64,000 nucleotides of DNA from CALFUK01 sp964450495. Lineage in GTDB: Bacteria > Bacteroidota > Bacteroidia > Chitinophagales > Saprospiraceae. The notes below the pieces were generated by a model. It had not been told where the DNA came from. It did not search any database and saw nothing but the letters and a program-made list of their open reading frames with translations. This document shows positions 46,713 through 55,837 of this stretch, one piece after another; position 1 is the first letter of the stretch, and each line of letters opens with the position of its first letter. Position numbers and translations under genes: made by a program. The stretch spans positions 1-64,000 of the forward strand of contig CAYVFU010000006.1 of NCBI GenBank assembly GCA_964450495.1. The letters are read 5' to 3'.

Positions 46713-47780
46713 ATGGGAGATATACCATTACTAATCCTCTTTTTTGCCGTTTCAATAGTCTTTTCTTTCCTCTGTAGTATATGGGAGGCTGTACTTTTAA
46801 GTATCACACCCTCTTACGTACAAGTCAAAGTACAAGACAAAAGCTCTATCGGAAGCTTACTCGAATCATTCAAAGAAAACATTGATAGGCCTCTAGCTGC
46901 AATACTTACGCTAAATACAATTGCTCACACAGCTGGAGCGATCGGCGTTGGTGCTACAGCATCTAGAATCTGGCCTGGGAATCTTGCAGCGACAATCGTT
47001 TCTGTGGTCATGACCTTAGCTATTTTATTTTTATCAGAAATAATACCTAAGACAATTGGAGCCAACAACTGGAAGTCATTAGCGCCTTTCACAGTGAAGA
47101 GCTTAAATTTCATAATCAAAGCCCTCTACCCTCTTGTTTGGTTCAGCCAGATCATCACTAAGATGCTTAAAAAGGAAAAAGGCAAATCTGTATTAAGTCG
47201 TTCTGATTTCATGGCGATGGGCCAAGTAGCATCTAAAACAGGTGTTCTAGAAACTGGTGAGTCAAGAATATTAGAGAACTTATTGAAATTCAAAGATTTA
47301 GAAGCCAAAGATATCATGACACCAAGAACTGTAGTGTTGGCTGCTCAAGAGAATCAAAGCATCAATGACTTCTATACCAACAATAAGAATCTGCGGTTTT
47401 CCAGAATTCCAGTTCATAGTGATTCCAAAGATCAAATTTCAGGTTTCATCCTAAAAGATGATTTACTGTCAGCCATCATTAACAATAAAGGAGATAGTCC
47501 TTTGTCCAGTATCAAACGCGACATTAAAATTGTCACAGAGACGCAAAATCTGATTAGGCTCTATGAAGAACTTATCGAGAAGAAGTCTCATATCGCTCTT
47601 GTCGTAGATGAATTTGGTGGGATGTCAGGCATCGTTACTATGGAGGATGTTGTTGAGACCTTGTTTGGACTTGAAATCATGGATGAATTCGACAATGTTG
47701 AAGACATGCAAAAGCTGGCCCGTAAGAAATGGGAAGAAAGAGCAAAAAAGCTTGGTTTGCTGGAAGAAGACAATTCTTAA
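46713..47780 (+). CDS. CNNM/CorC-family membrane protein with CBS domains
   Basis: A 355-residue protein. The CNNM (DUF21) transmembrane domain spans about residues 1-185 with four hydrophobic segments. A pair of CBS domains covers about 205-325 ('DIMTPRTVVLAA', 'RFSRIPVHSDSKDQISGFILKDDL', 'LVVDEFGGMSGIVTMEDVVETLFG'). This is the HlyC/CorC/YfjD family, linked to Mg2+/Co2+ efflux; the C-terminal CorC_HlyC domain is short or absent here. CBS domains likely bind Mg-ATP. The gene stands alone. Confidence 0.85.
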   Translation: MGDIPLLILFFAVSIVFSFLCSIWEAVLLSITPSYVQVKVQDKSSIGSLLESFKENIDRPLAAILTLNTIAHTAGAIGVGATASRIWPGNLAATIVSVVMTLAILFLSEIIPKTIGANNWKSLAPFTVKSLNFIIKALYPLVWFSQIITKMLKKEKGKSVLSRSDFMAMGQVASKTGVLETGESRILENLLKFKDLEAKDIMTPRTVVLAAQENQSINDFYTNNKNLRFSRIPVHSDSKDQISGFILKDDLLSAIINNKGDSPLSSIKRDIKIVTETQNLIRLYEELIEKKSHIALVVDEFGGMSGIVTMEDVVETLFGLEIMDEFDNVEDMQKLARKKWEERAKKLGLLEEDNS

Positions 47781-47862
47781 AATAGTATCACGGCATGCGT
47801 AACCTCGGTCACTATAGGCGTCAGCAAGGTCAAAGTAGACTTCCCCGCCTCAGCGAAACAAA

Positions 47863-48360
47863 CTAACCCTTGAAAGTTTCACCCATTATTTGACCTAGAT
47901 GGTGTTCCAAATGATCAATATAATCTTTTATTAGGTGTTCTAAAGTTGCCTTCTCGCCTTTAGCTATTTGATTAAATCCAATGCGGTAAAAGTTGTGCTG
48001 AAGTGATTCTTTAATTAACAAATCATCTGGCAATGACGCGATGAGATAAGTCAATTGTGTATTTACCGCTTTCCATCCTTCTACCAATTCTTGATAGTCA
48101 CGCTGCTGATATTGATGTATGCGTACTTCATTGTCTTGGTCATAGCCATCGAAGACGAGATGTTCTTGATCAGTTGATACTTTAAATCGTCTGTGATTAT
48201 TGTAAGCTGAATCGATAAGATGGCCTAAAATTTCTTTTTTGGACCATTTGGTTGGCGAATCTTTACGTTCTAAGTCTTTTTTATCATCTAAAGTAGCTAA
48301 ACGGGGTCCAATGGATTGGACAATTTGTAAGAGCTTGTCAGATAAGGATTTAGCAGACAC
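47863..48360 (-). CDS. DinB-family protein
   Basis: A 165-residue four-helix-bundle protein. 'KWSKKEILGHLIDSAYNNHRRF' and the second His pair 'YIDHLEHHLGQI' give the three-His metal site of the DinB/YfiT-like superfamily. Members include bacillithiol or mycothiol S-transferases and unknown enzymes; the DNA-damage name is historical. Cytoplasmic, transcribed alone. Exact function not predictable. Confidence 0.82.
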   Translation of the reverse strand: MSAKSLSDKLLQIVQSIGPRLATLDDKKDLERKDSPTKWSKKEILGHLIDSAYNNHRRFKVSTDQEHLVFDGYDQDNEVRIHQYQQRDYQELVEGWKAVNTQLTYLIASLPDDLLIKESLQHNFYRIGFNQIAKGEKATLEHLIKDYIDHLEHHLGQIMGETFKG

Positions 48361-48431
48361 TGAAAATAGTTTATACAGACGAGAAGTAAGTAGCTAGGAA
48401 ATATATAGTAAACTGAAGAGCATGTTTTGAA

Positions 48432-48947
48432 CTATGCTCTTGTTTTTAAGTATTCTTTCAGATCCATTGTTTTGTATTTGTCTTCCTTAGCAAACTCAAG
48501 TTCGCCTAGGATCTGATCTACTTTTTTAAAGCCTGGAGATATCATAATTCTTTCCATGTCTTGGTTAAAGTAAACGAATGCGGGGTAACCCATTCGACCA
48601 TTTAACATAGAGTGTGCTAGTTGGTGATAACCTCTTCTTCCATTTTTGACAAATTTAAACTCAAAGCCTTGATAGGTAATTGGCTGTTTTTGTTCAGCAT
48701 TAAATTTTACTGCGTAGTAATTATCATTTAAATATTTCACGACTTCTGGATCTTTGAATGTGGACGAATCCATTTTTTTACACCATCCACACCAATCTGT
48801 GTACATGTCAATGAACATATTTTTTGGTTCTTCTTCCATTTTAGCTGTTGCTTCTTCCCATGTTAACCAATTAATGGCATCAGCATCTTGTGCCGAAAGT
48901 TGCAAATAAAAGAAAGCAAATAGTATGAATAAGATCGCGTTACGCAT
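48432..48947 (-). CDS. Secreted thioredoxin-like protein
   Basis: A 171-residue protein with signal peptide ('ILFILFAFFYLQLSAQ'). Active site WCGWCK in 'MYTDWCGWCKKMDSSTFKDP', cis-Pro in 'GYPAFVYFN'. The DUF255-like 'NMFIDMYTDWCGWCKKMD' layout matches periplasmic thioredoxin-like proteins common in Bacteroidota. It probably acts on disulfides in the cell envelope. It lies between DinB and hemE without operon spacing. Confidence 0.82.
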   Translation of the reverse strand: MRNAILFILFAFFYLQLSAQDADAINWLTWEEATAKMEEEPKNMFIDMYTDWCGWCKKMDSSTFKDPEVVKYLNDNYYAVKFNAEQKQPITYQGFEFKFVKNGRRGYHQLAHSMLNGRMGYPAFVYFNQDMERIMISPGFKKVDQILGELEFAKEDKYKTMDLKEYLKTRA

Positions 48948-49090
48948 GATAAATTATGTTTATACGTTAGTACTAATAGCAAATTTACATTAGATTTTCC
49001 ATAATTATATGGATATAACGTTTCTTTAATGATTTTGGTTATTTCATGAGTCAAATACAACCCTACTTAGGTTCTGATAAACTATGATTA

Positions 49091-50122
49091 TTAGTATTTG
49101 TAAGCTTTCACAGTATTCACAAAATGCTTGACGTTTTCTAAGGGTGTATCAGGATAGACACCATGACCTAGATTCATGATATGACCCTTCCCCATTTCCT
49201 TAATAATGGCTTTTGCTTGAACTTCAATTTCGTCTGGACTAGCGTATAATTGACATGGATCCATGTTTCCTTGAAAAACAGCTGTTTCGCTAATTAATCT
49301 TGCTGCATGAGCAGGCGTATTCCAATCTAAACCTACACCAGCAGAACCCAGGTCTATAATCTCTTGCAAAGAATACCAAGCTCCTCTGCAAAATATGATC
49401 ACAGGAGCAGTGTCAATCTCGTCGACAATTTGTTTTAAATATGGCAAACAAAACTTAGCATACAGTCCTCTATCCAAGATACCTGCCCAAGAATCGAAGA
49501 CTTGGACAACATCTGCGCCGTGTTCGATTTTTAATTTTAAATAAGCAATGATCGTGTGCGTTAGTTTTTGCAACAGTTCGTGGGCTGCTTTCTCTTCTTG
49601 ATACAAGAATTTTTTGGCCTTTGAAAATGTCTTACTACCCTGCCCTTCGATCATATACGACATCAATGTCCATGGTGCTCCAGAAAAACCAATTAATGGC
49701 ACCCTGTCATTTAGTTCTCTTTTGGTAATCTCCAGTGCTTCGAATACATAGTGAAGCTTTTCAGCAGCTTTTATTCCTTCAGATAACCGTGAGACGTCAC
49801 TTGCTGATTCGATAGTAGTGGGGAAAAAGGGTCCTTTCTTTTCTATCAATTCATATTCTAGTCCCATTGCCTCTGGGATGACTAGGATGTCGGAGAATAT
49901 GATTGCGGCATCGACACCTAGTTCATCTACTGGCTGTATAGTTACTTCTGCAGCTAACGAAGGTGTCTGTACTAATTCTATGAATCCAGATAGGCTACTT
50001 CTTATTTTGCGGTATTGTGGCAGGATTCTCCCTGCTTGTCTCATCAGCCAAACTGGTGGTCGTTCGACATGTTCATTGTTAAGTACCTTTAGTAATAAAT
50101 GCTTTTGAGATGCTCCATTCAT
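49091..50122 (-). CDS. hemE: Uroporphyrinogen decarboxylase
   Basis: A 343-residue TIM-barrel enzyme converting uroporphyrinogen III to coproporphyrinogen III in heme synthesis. 'RPPVWLMRQAGRILPQYRKIR' near residue 20 is the family signature with the substrate-binding Arg residues. 'IIFSDILVIPEAMGL' supplies the catalytic-type Asp, 'GFSGAPWTLMSYMIEG' is also diagnostic, and 'NLGHGVYPDTPLENVKHFV' ends the domain. Length is normal. hemF lies 2.5 kb away on the same strand but in a separate unit, so the pathway genes are scattered. Confidence 0.95.
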   Translation of the reverse strand: MNGASQKHLLLKVLNNEHVERPPVWLMRQAGRILPQYRKIRSSLSGFIELVQTPSLAAEVTIQPVDELGVDAAIIFSDILVIPEAMGLEYELIEKKGPFFPTTIESASDVSRLSEGIKAAEKLHYVFEALEITKRELNDRVPLIGFSGAPWTLMSYMIEGQGSKTFSKAKKFLYQEEKAAHELLQKLTHTIIAYLKLKIEHGADVVQVFDSWAGILDRGLYAKFCLPYLKQIVDEIDTAPVIIFCRGAWYSLQEIIDLGSAGVGLDWNTPAHAARLISETAVFQGNMDPCQLYASPDEIEVQAKAIIKEMGKGHIMNLGHGVYPDTPLENVKHFVNTVKAYKY

Positions 50123-50145
50123 ATCACAAAAGTAATTGAAAGGAG

Positions 50146-50153
50146 TATCTTTG
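50146..50153 (+). promoter_or_regulatory. -7 box upstream of dapB
   Basis: TATCTTTG matches TAnnTTTG and ends 35 bases before the dapB ATG. No clear -33 element was seen. Confidence 0.4.
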
Positions 50154-50188
50154 GTCGATTTTGAATTGATTTTTACAAAATTCAGACA

Positions 50189-50905
50189 ATGAATATAGCA
50201 ATCATCGGATATGGGAAAATGGGTAAAACCATAGAACGCATAGCAACGTCAAGAGGCCACAACATTAGCGCAATAGTGGATCGCGATACAGATGTTTCAT
50301 TAGCTGACTTGTCAGAGCAGAGTACGGATGTAGCAATAGAGTTCACCAATCCAGAAGTCGCAAAGTCTAATTTATCGACTTTGGCTGACAAAAAAATACC
50401 AACAGTCAGTGGTACAACTGGTTGGTTAGAAGCCTACGAAGACGTTTGTAACCGATTTATAGATAATGAATCTGCAATCATCTATGCGTCTAATTATAGT
50501 GTCGGCGTAAATGTCTTTTTTGCCATCAATAAAAAGCTTGCATCCTATATGGCAGACCATAGTGACTACAATATTTCAATGGAAGAGATTCACCATATAC
50601 ATAAACTTGATGCCCCTAGTGGTACAGCCATTACGCTAGCTGAAGCCATCCTACAAAACATCCCTAAAAAAACGAAATGGGTAAATGAACCTAGTGATCA
50701 AGAAGAAATTATTCCTATTATATCAAAACGACACGGTGAAGTTCCAGGCACACATACGGTAACGTACAAGTCTGAGATAGATAGTATCACCATTAGTCAC
50801 GAAGCACACTCTAGAGAAGGGTTTGCTTTAGGTGCTGTTATTGCAGCTGAGTGGTTAAAAGGGAAGAAGGGTGTGTTTTCCATGCAAGATGTTTTGGGGA
50901 TATAA
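50189..50905 (+). CDS. dapB: 4-hydroxy-tetrahydrodipicolinate reductase
   Basis: A 238-residue reductase of lysine/diaminopimelate synthesis. N-terminal Rossmann motif 'IIGYGKMGKTIE' binds NAD(P)H; 'SGTTGW' near residue 75 and 'HHIHKLDAPSGTA' near 145 are the substrate and catalytic signatures, the latter with the conserved His and Lys. Length fits the Bacteroidota form. It is divergent from hemE, with 66 bases between starts. Confidence 0.94.
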   Translation: MNIAIIGYGKMGKTIERIATSRGHNISAIVDRDTDVSLADLSEQSTDVAIEFTNPEVAKSNLSTLADKKIPTVSGTTGWLEAYEDVCNRFIDNESAIIYASNYSVGVNVFFAINKKLASYMADHSDYNISMEEIHHIHKLDAPSGTAITLAEAILQNIPKKTKWVNEPSDQEEIIPIISKRHGEVPGTHTVTYKSEIDSITISHEAHSREGFALGAVIAAEWLKGKKGVFSMQDVLGI

Positions 50906-50919
50906 TTAATGATTAATTC

Positions 50920-51063
50920 TTAATTTTTAATGTTTAGTTTATGTGTGCATTCCTGATTAGGGGTGGCCTATATTTTGTTTAATAATTCATATAATATGGC
51001 ATATTTGAACCCCGAGGCTTTTTCTGGTCTAAGTTCAATTCAACATTCAACATTAAAAATTAA
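50920..51063. repeat. Inverted repeat flanking an intergenic segment
   Basis: TTAATTTTTAATGTT at 50920-50934 is the exact reverse complement of AACATTAAAAATTAA at 51049-51063, enclosing about 114 bases between dapB and the LuxE-like gene. Such AT-rich palindromic intergenic units are common in this phylum and may be non-autonomous elements or transcription-termination sites. Confidence 0.55.
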
Positions 51064-51066
51064 ACA

Positions 51067-52077
51067 TTAGAGCAGTTCTTCCAACAACAAATTACACCCT
51101 CTCATTTCACTCATTTGCATACGTCCGAGTAATTCGAAAGTTGTGTTTGAGTGCATGATAGCAAGATCTTCGGTTTGAATGAATGCACAGGTGTCAATAT
51201 TGGCCAAATCTATAATGTTGAGTTGACCTGATTTTCCATTTATCTGTTTGTGAAAAGGATCATTTATTTCATTGGTAAAAACTCTTAAAGAAAATGGGCA
51301 AGTGAATAGTAAGGAGTTATTTGTGTAGCATTGTGAGAGTAGTTCTGTCATTCCGTATTCGGAATGAATGGCTGGACATAAGGTGCTTTCCTTAATGCTT
51401 GTAAATATTTGTGTTTTGGTCAACTCTTTGCTTGAACTCTTCATACCACCTGTTTCTATTATTTGAATGTCGCTGAGAACAGGTCTTTCCTCTTCAATGA
51501 AATCGAGCAAGGCAAAGCTGACCGCAAACAAAATTGTCGGAATGCCTTTGTTTACATTTGACTTTATGTTTTTGTGTAATTGTTCGTATTGATCTAAGTA
51601 AAATCCACTTGTTTCGGAATTGGATTGTTCTATGAAAAAATTTACCATTTCAATTAAAGAAGATCCGTCACGATCAAGGTAACCTGGCAATAAAGCTAGA
51701 AAAGCATATTGACCAATATCCCCAAAATGACTAGTAAAAATATGAGAAGAATGCTGTTTATAGAAGTTTAAATCACTTACAAAATGCTGGGAGCGCTTTC
51801 CACCTGTACCGCTGCTGCGAAAGATTATTTCTTCATTCCATGTGCCTGTTTGCACCTTATGATTTTTGAAAAATTGAATTGGCAGGCAAGGAATTTCAGC
51901 GATATTATTAGGCTTTATCGTGGATTTTTTGATAAAAGAAAGATATCTATTGTAAACATCGTTATGTCTTCGTTGGAACTCAAAGACCTCAAAAGCAAGC
52001 GATTCAAAATCTAATTCGTTATCTTGTAGACGAGATAGTTTGTTGAATAAGCTTGATCTTTTTTCCTTGAATTGCAT
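51067..52077 (-). CDS. LuxE/PaaK-like acyl-protein synthetase family protein
   Basis: A 336-residue protein of the LuxE-like adenylate-forming group. 'EIPCLPIQFFKNHKVQTG' then 'IFRSSGTGGKRSQHFVSDLNFY' carries the Ser/Gly-rich ATP-binding loop, and 'SEYGMTELLSQCY' the adenine-binding motif. LuxE activates fatty acids as acyl-AMP and forms a protein thioester; the homologs outside luminous bacteria have unknown substrates, perhaps in polysaccharide or lipid modification. No luxCDAB gene is nearby. Transcribed alone. Confidence 0.8.
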   Translation of the reverse strand: MQFKEKRSSLFNKLSRLQDNELDFESLAFEVFEFQRRHNDVYNRYLSFIKKSTIKPNNIAEIPCLPIQFFKNHKVQTGTWNEEIIFRSSGTGGKRSQHFVSDLNFYKQHSSHIFTSHFGDIGQYAFLALLPGYLDRDGSSLIEMVNFFIEQSNSETSGFYLDQYEQLHKNIKSNVNKGIPTILFAVSFALLDFIEEERPVLSDIQIIETGGMKSSSKELTKTQIFTSIKESTLCPAIHSEYGMTELLSQCYTNNSLLFTCPFSLRVFTNEINDPFHKQINGKSGQLNIIDLANIDTCAFIQTEDLAIMHSNTTFELLGRMQMSEMRGCNLLLEELL

Positions 52078-52089
52078 TAATTATATACA

Positions 52090-52584
52090 GTGAAATTTTT
52101 TACGAATATATTACTCCTTTGCGGAATCTCTTTAATGCTGGCATCATGTGTTAAATCTCCAGGCTTTTCTGATATTCCGGAAATTGAATTTTTAGGTCTT
52201 TCTGCCTCATCAATGGATCAAGGTTCATTAAACTCAGATTCTTTGTTCTTACAGTTTACATTTACAGATGGCGATGGAGACATAGGCTTTGAAGCGGAAT
52301 TTCCTGATCAAAATATATTTGTTATAGATAACCGTACTGGAGACAGCTACGATGCATTTAAAGCACCCGTCATACCTGAACAAGGCAGTTCTAAAGGTAT
52401 CGAAGGGACCGTAACAGTCAGACTCTTTACGACGTGTTGTTTATTCCCAGATGGCACACCACCTTGCGAAGCGCCACCGAATTTTCCAACAGATACCCTG
52501 ACCTTGGATGTTTACATAAAAGATCGAGCAAACAATCAGAGTAATCAAATTACTACAACACCTATTGTCCTATTTTGTAACTAA
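52090..52584 (+). CDS. Hypothetical lipoprotein
   Basis: A 164-residue lipoprotein starting with 'MKFFTNILLLCGISLMLASC'. The mature part is beta-rich and Asp-rich ('FTDGDGDIGFEAEFPDQNIF'), close to a pattern seen in many uncharacterised outer-membrane lipoproteins of Bacteroidota. No enzyme motif. The ATG at 52090 is divergent from the LuxE-like gene (12 bases between starts), and its end overlaps the end of hemF by four bases. Confidence 0.78.
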   Translation: MKFFTNILLLCGISLMLASCVKSPGFSDIPEIEFLGLSASSMDQGSLNSDSLFLQFTFTDGDGDIGFEAEFPDQNIFVIDNRTGDSYDAFKAPVIPEQGSSKGIEGTVTVRLFTTCCLFPDGTPPCEAPPNFPTDTLTLDVYIKDRANNQSNQITTTPIVLFCN

Positions 52585-53462
52585 GACGTCCAGTCAATTC
52601 CCTTTTTCAACAAATTTAGCGTTTTCTTCTCAGGAGATCCTTCAGTTGGATTGTGTTCGTATATCCAATTTGCCTGAGGGGGCAAACTCATTAAAATAGA
52701 TTCAATTCGCCCATCTGTATCTAATCCAAATTTGGTTCCTCTATCCCAAACCAAATTGAATTCCACGTACCTTCCTCTACGTACTTTCTGCCACTCTAGA
52801 TGATCTTCGATATAGTCTTTATTCATATTTCTACGAGCAAGTTCTAAATATGTTGGCAAAAAGGTTTTACCAACATCTAGAACAAAATCACCGTATTTTT
52901 TCTTTGATTCCCCAAATAAACGATCAAAGAAAATACCACCTATACCTCTGGTTTCTTTCCTATGTTTTACATAAAAATAATCATCAGCCCATTGTTTGAA
53001 CTTGGGATAATAGGCTTCATCATGCTTGTCACAAACGGCTTTCAGTTGTTGATGGAAGAATTGTGCATCATCTTCTATAATATAGTGTGGTGTCAAATCA
53101 ATACCACCTCCAAACCACCATTTACCGGTATTTGTTTCAAAATAACGGACATTCATATGGATGATTGGTACGAATGGATTGACTGGATGGAGTACAATAG
53201 AAACACCAGTTGCTAGAAATTTGTTTTTTTCTAAACCTAATGCGGATGCAATATTATCAGGCATGGTACCTTCAACAGCAGAAAAATTCACTCCTCCCTT
53301 TTCAATAACATCTCCCATTATGATTCTAGTTCTACCACCGCCGCCTCCAGGGCGATCCCATAGATCCTCTCTGAATGTAGAACCATCAAGAGTTTCTAGA
53401 CCTTCGCAAATATCATCTTGTAATTGCTTAAATGACTCTATAATCTGAGTAGAATTAATCAT
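52581..53462 (-). CDS. hemF: Oxygen-dependent coproporphyrinogen III oxidase
   Basis: A 293-residue enzyme when started at ATG 53462, which fits the family; the longer frame from 53528 lies inside the upstream gene and is not needed. 'DLWDRPGGGGGRTRIIMGDVI', 'VHPVNPFVPIIHMNVRYFE' (as 'LHPVNPFVPIIHMNVRYFE'), and 'KWWFGGGIDLTPHY' are diagnostic; 'GRYVEFNLVWDRGTKFGL' follows. It oxidatively decarboxylates coproporphyrinogen III to protoporphyrinogen IX using O2, in agreement with aerobic growth. The start overlaps the ArsC-like gene end (ATGATTAA) by eight bases. Confidence 0.94.
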   Translation of the reverse strand: MINSTQIIESFKQLQDDICEGLETLDGSTFREDLWDRPGGGGGRTRIIMGDVIEKGGVNFSAVEGTMPDNIASALGLEKNKFLATGVSIVLHPVNPFVPIIHMNVRYFETNTGKWWFGGGIDLTPHYIIEDDAQFFHQQLKAVCDKHDEAYYPKFKQWADDYFYVKHRKETRGIGGIFFDRLFGESKKKYGDFVLDVGKTFLPTYLELARRNMNKDYIEDHLEWQKVRRGRYVEFNLVWDRGTKFGLDTDGRIESILMSLPPQANWIYEHNPTEGSPEKKTLNLLKKGIDWTS

Positions 53463-53811
53463 CAGAGATGCGCTTTGCAATTGCTGCAACGACTTTTTTA
53501 CTATTGCCAGCAAAGACATCTTTGCCAATTATAAACACGGGTCTTTTTAGGAAGGTGTATTCCTCTAATATATATCGTTTGTAATCGGCTTCAGTCAATG
53601 TCATTTCATTAAGTCCCATAGACCTGTATTTCATGGCTCTCTTACTAAACACAGCTTCATAACCGCCAAGCTTTTCTGCAACGAAATCAAGGTCTTTTTC
53701 TAAAATGTTTGTTTCTTTAATATTAATTAATTTGAAATCAGATGTATCTCCGACTTCGCTGATTATCCGTTGGCATGTACCACAATTACTTAGGTGATAT
53801 ATTTTTTTCAT
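53455..53811 (-). CDS. ArsC/Spx-family protein
   Basis: A 118-residue thioredoxin-fold protein. 'HLSNCGTCQRII' (CxxC near residue 10) and 'FLKRPVFIIGKDVFAGNS' match the ArsC/Spx/YffB superfamily; the RPV-type cis-Pro motif is present. Whether it reduces arsenate or acts as a redox regulator is not clear; no ars genes are nearby. Its end overlaps the hemF start by eight bases, so both are probably translated as a unit. Confidence 0.82.
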   Translation of the reverse strand: MKKIYHLSNCGTCQRIISEVGDTSDFKLINIKETNILEKDLDFVAEKLGGYEAVFSKRAMKYRSMGLNEMTLTEADYKRYILEEYTFLKRPVFIIGKDVFAGNSKKVVAAIAKRISDD

Positions 53812-53870
53812 TGATAGATTTTATTGTTAAACTGATCTTTAATGATAAAGTTTAACAGTTTTGGTACCAG

Positions 53871-54749
53871 TTACGATTCTTCCCACCAGGGATAAAAAGG
53901 AGGCATCTCAGTCGTTTTCTGCGTAAATTTTGGTTCTCTTTTCTCTAGGAAAGCAGCAATGCCTTCTTTACCATCCTGTAAACTTTGATAATAAATAGCC
54001 AAAGAGTCTACTTTATGTGCTTCCACAGGATGACTTTGAGCTGAATTTCGATACATCATCTGTCTGGTTAATGCAATAGCAACTGGACTGTGCTTAATTA
54101 TCTTTTCGGCAAGTGCATAAGCTTCTTTCAATAGTGAGTCTGCTGGATAGACACCTTTTATGAAACCTGCAGCAAGCAAAGCGTCTGGTTTCAATATCTC
54201 TCCTGTATAACACCATTCTAGTGCTGTAGATACGTTGACTATTTTCGGTAAAAACCACGTTGACGCTGCTTCTGGGGTGATCCCAATTTTATTAAATACA
54301 AATCCAACTTTTGCATGTTCAGAAGCCAACCTGATGTCCATCGCGCAGGTCATTGTTGCTCCAATACCAACTGCTGCACCATTGATCGCAGCAATAACTG
54401 GCTTTGTGCAATTGTAAATTGCTAAATTAACTCTACCCCCTGTATCTCTTACACCAGATACAATGGCAGGATCATTTAGTTTTGTATGCATATCTTCCAT
54501 CGTAGGCTGATAATCTTCATCCAGTCCAAACGCATTCCCAGCAATAGAAAGATCCATTCCTGCACAAAAAGCTCGGCCGTCACCTGTAACGACTATCACT
54601 CTGATATCATCATTGTCATTAGCAGTTTCGAATACGTCGATCAACTCATTTGCCATGTCAACAGTGAACGCATTTAAATTATCAGGGCGACTGAGTGTTA
54701 AGGTTAAAATATTACTTTCTAATCTTGTTTTTAGTGTGGTGTACTGCAT
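53871..54749 (-). CDS. Enoyl-CoA hydratase/isomerase family protein
   Basis: A 292-residue crotonase. Oxyanion-hole segments 'GDGRAFCAGMDLS' and 'AAINGAAVGIGATMTCAMDIRLA', and a Glu in 'ITPEAASTWFLPK', match enoyl-CoA hydratases; the length is slightly above average owing to a loop near residues 75-110. It hydrates or isomerises acyl-CoA double bonds in fatty-acid or aromatic-acid degradation. Substrate unknown. It stands 59 bases upstream of the ArsC-like gene on the same strand, so read-through is possible. Confidence 0.88.
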   Translation of the reverse strand: MQYTTLKTRLESNILTLTLSRPDNLNAFTVDMANELIDVFETANDNDDIRVIVVTGDGRAFCAGMDLSIAGNAFGLDEDYQPTMEDMHTKLNDPAIVSGVRDTGGRVNLAIYNCTKPVIAAINGAAVGIGATMTCAMDIRLASEHAKVGFVFNKIGITPEAASTWFLPKIVNVSTALEWCYTGEILKPDALLAAGFIKGVYPADSLLKEAYALAEKIIKHSPVAIALTRQMMYRNSAQSHPVEAHKVDSLAIYYQSLQDGKEGIAAFLEKREPKFTQKTTEMPPFYPWWEES

Positions 54750-54845
54750 GGGTGTAAGATAAGGAATTTAGAGGGCTTTAGGTTTTGGGTACCTTACTTT
54801 TCAATCTGTTATATTCTCACTTTTGTCACACTCTTCACACTCTCC

Positions 54846-55094
54846 TCACTCTTCTTCCTCTTCAGAATCCAACTGGTCCACAAGTCGTAAGACCCACTGG
54901 ATAACTTTTGGACTTAAGTATTTGGCGATACCAGCTTTGCGCTGAGCCGTTTTGAGAATGTTGATATTCTTATAACCGATTTGACGTTCTTCTGCTTCTT
55001 CGATATACTCCTGCCAGTCGTCAGAAGTGTACATGTTAAATTGACCGCGCATGATGTCGAGATCAGTAGGATCGTTCAGATCGTATGTGGCCAT
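54846..55094 (-). CDS. Small acidic hypothetical protein
   Basis: An 82-residue soluble protein rich in Asp, Glu, Tyr and Gln ('DDWQEYIEEAEERQIGYKN'), ending in a poly-Glu tail. No known motif. It sits 27 bases downstream of the transaldolase gene on the same strand, so it is probably co-transcribed. Function unknown. Confidence 0.6.
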   Translation of the reverse strand: MATYDLNDPTDLDIMRGQFNMYTSDDWQEYIEEAEERQIGYKNINILKTAQRKAGIAKYLSPKVIQWVLRLVDQLDSEEEEE

Positions 55095-55121
55095 TAATGT
55101 GTTATGCTATTATTGAAGTGG

Positions 55122-55778
55122 TTACCCATTTCCTTTTTCATAATCAGCTAAAAATTTTGCTAGACCAATATCTGTCAATGGGTGTTTGAGCAAACCTAAA
55201 ATCGAATTAAGCGGGCAAGTACAAATATCAGCTCCTGATCTGGCAGCTTGCACAATATGCTTGGAATTGCGGATTGAGGCAGCTAATATCTCTGTTTCGA
55301 ATCCTTGAATGGCGTAGATTTCGGCAATATCTCTGATGAGTTCCATCCCTTCCCAGTTGATATCGTCTATTCTTCCTATAAATGGAGAAATGTAAGTGGC
55401 TCCTGCCTTTGCAGCCAATATGGCTTGACCAGCTGAAAAGACTAAGGTGCAATTGGTTTTGATCCCATTGTCAGTAAACCATCGGATTGCTTTGATGCCT
55501 TCTTTTATCATAGGTACTTTGACCACAATATTAGGTGCAAGTGATGCTAAGTGTTGACCTTCTTTGATAATGCCTTCAAAGTCGGTAGAAATGACCTCTG
55601 CGCTGACATCTCCATCAACGATTTCACAAATTTTTATGTAATGGTTAATTATGTTTTCTTCACCAGTAATGCCTTCTTTTGCCATTAGCGAAGGGTTAGT
55701 GGTAACGCCATCTAGAATACCTAAATCTTTAGCTTCTTTAATTTGATCTATAGATGCTGTGTCAATGAAAAACCTCAT
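55122..55778 (-). CDS. Transaldolase-like (fructose-6-phosphate aldolase family)
   Basis: A 218-residue TIM-barrel enzyme of the short transaldolase/TalC/MipB group. 'MRFFIDTASIDQIKEAKDLG', 'DGVTTNPSLMAKEG', Schiff-base Lys in 'PNIVVKVPMIKEGI', 'ATYISPFIGRIDD', and 'ILAASIRNSKHI' are diagnostic. Family members act as transaldolase in the pentose phosphate pathway or as fructose-6-phosphate aldolase; the sequence alone does not separate them. The SRP RNA gene is 60 bases upstream on the same strand. Confidence 0.9.
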   Translation of the reverse strand: MRFFIDTASIDQIKEAKDLGILDGVTTNPSLMAKEGITGEENIINHYIKICEIVDGDVSAEVISTDFEGIIKEGQHLASLAPNIVVKVPMIKEGIKAIRWFTDNGIKTNCTLVFSAGQAILAAKAGATYISPFIGRIDDINWEGMELIRDIAEIYAIQGFETEILAASIRNSKHIVQAARSGADICTCPLNSILGLLKHPLTDIGLAKFLADYEKGNG

Positions 55779-55837
55779 TTATATAATTTAATGTGTGACA
55801 TGGAAAGTTGTAGACTTCTTATTGAGAGAGAAAAAAA

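Noticed and set aside
46514..46777. 87-residue hydrophobic ORF
   Set aside because: It crosses an intrinsic terminator and the start of the CorC-like gene, and has no conserved features.
53463..53528. Longer hemF start
   Set aside because: It lies inside the ArsC-like gene and precedes the conserved family N-terminus.
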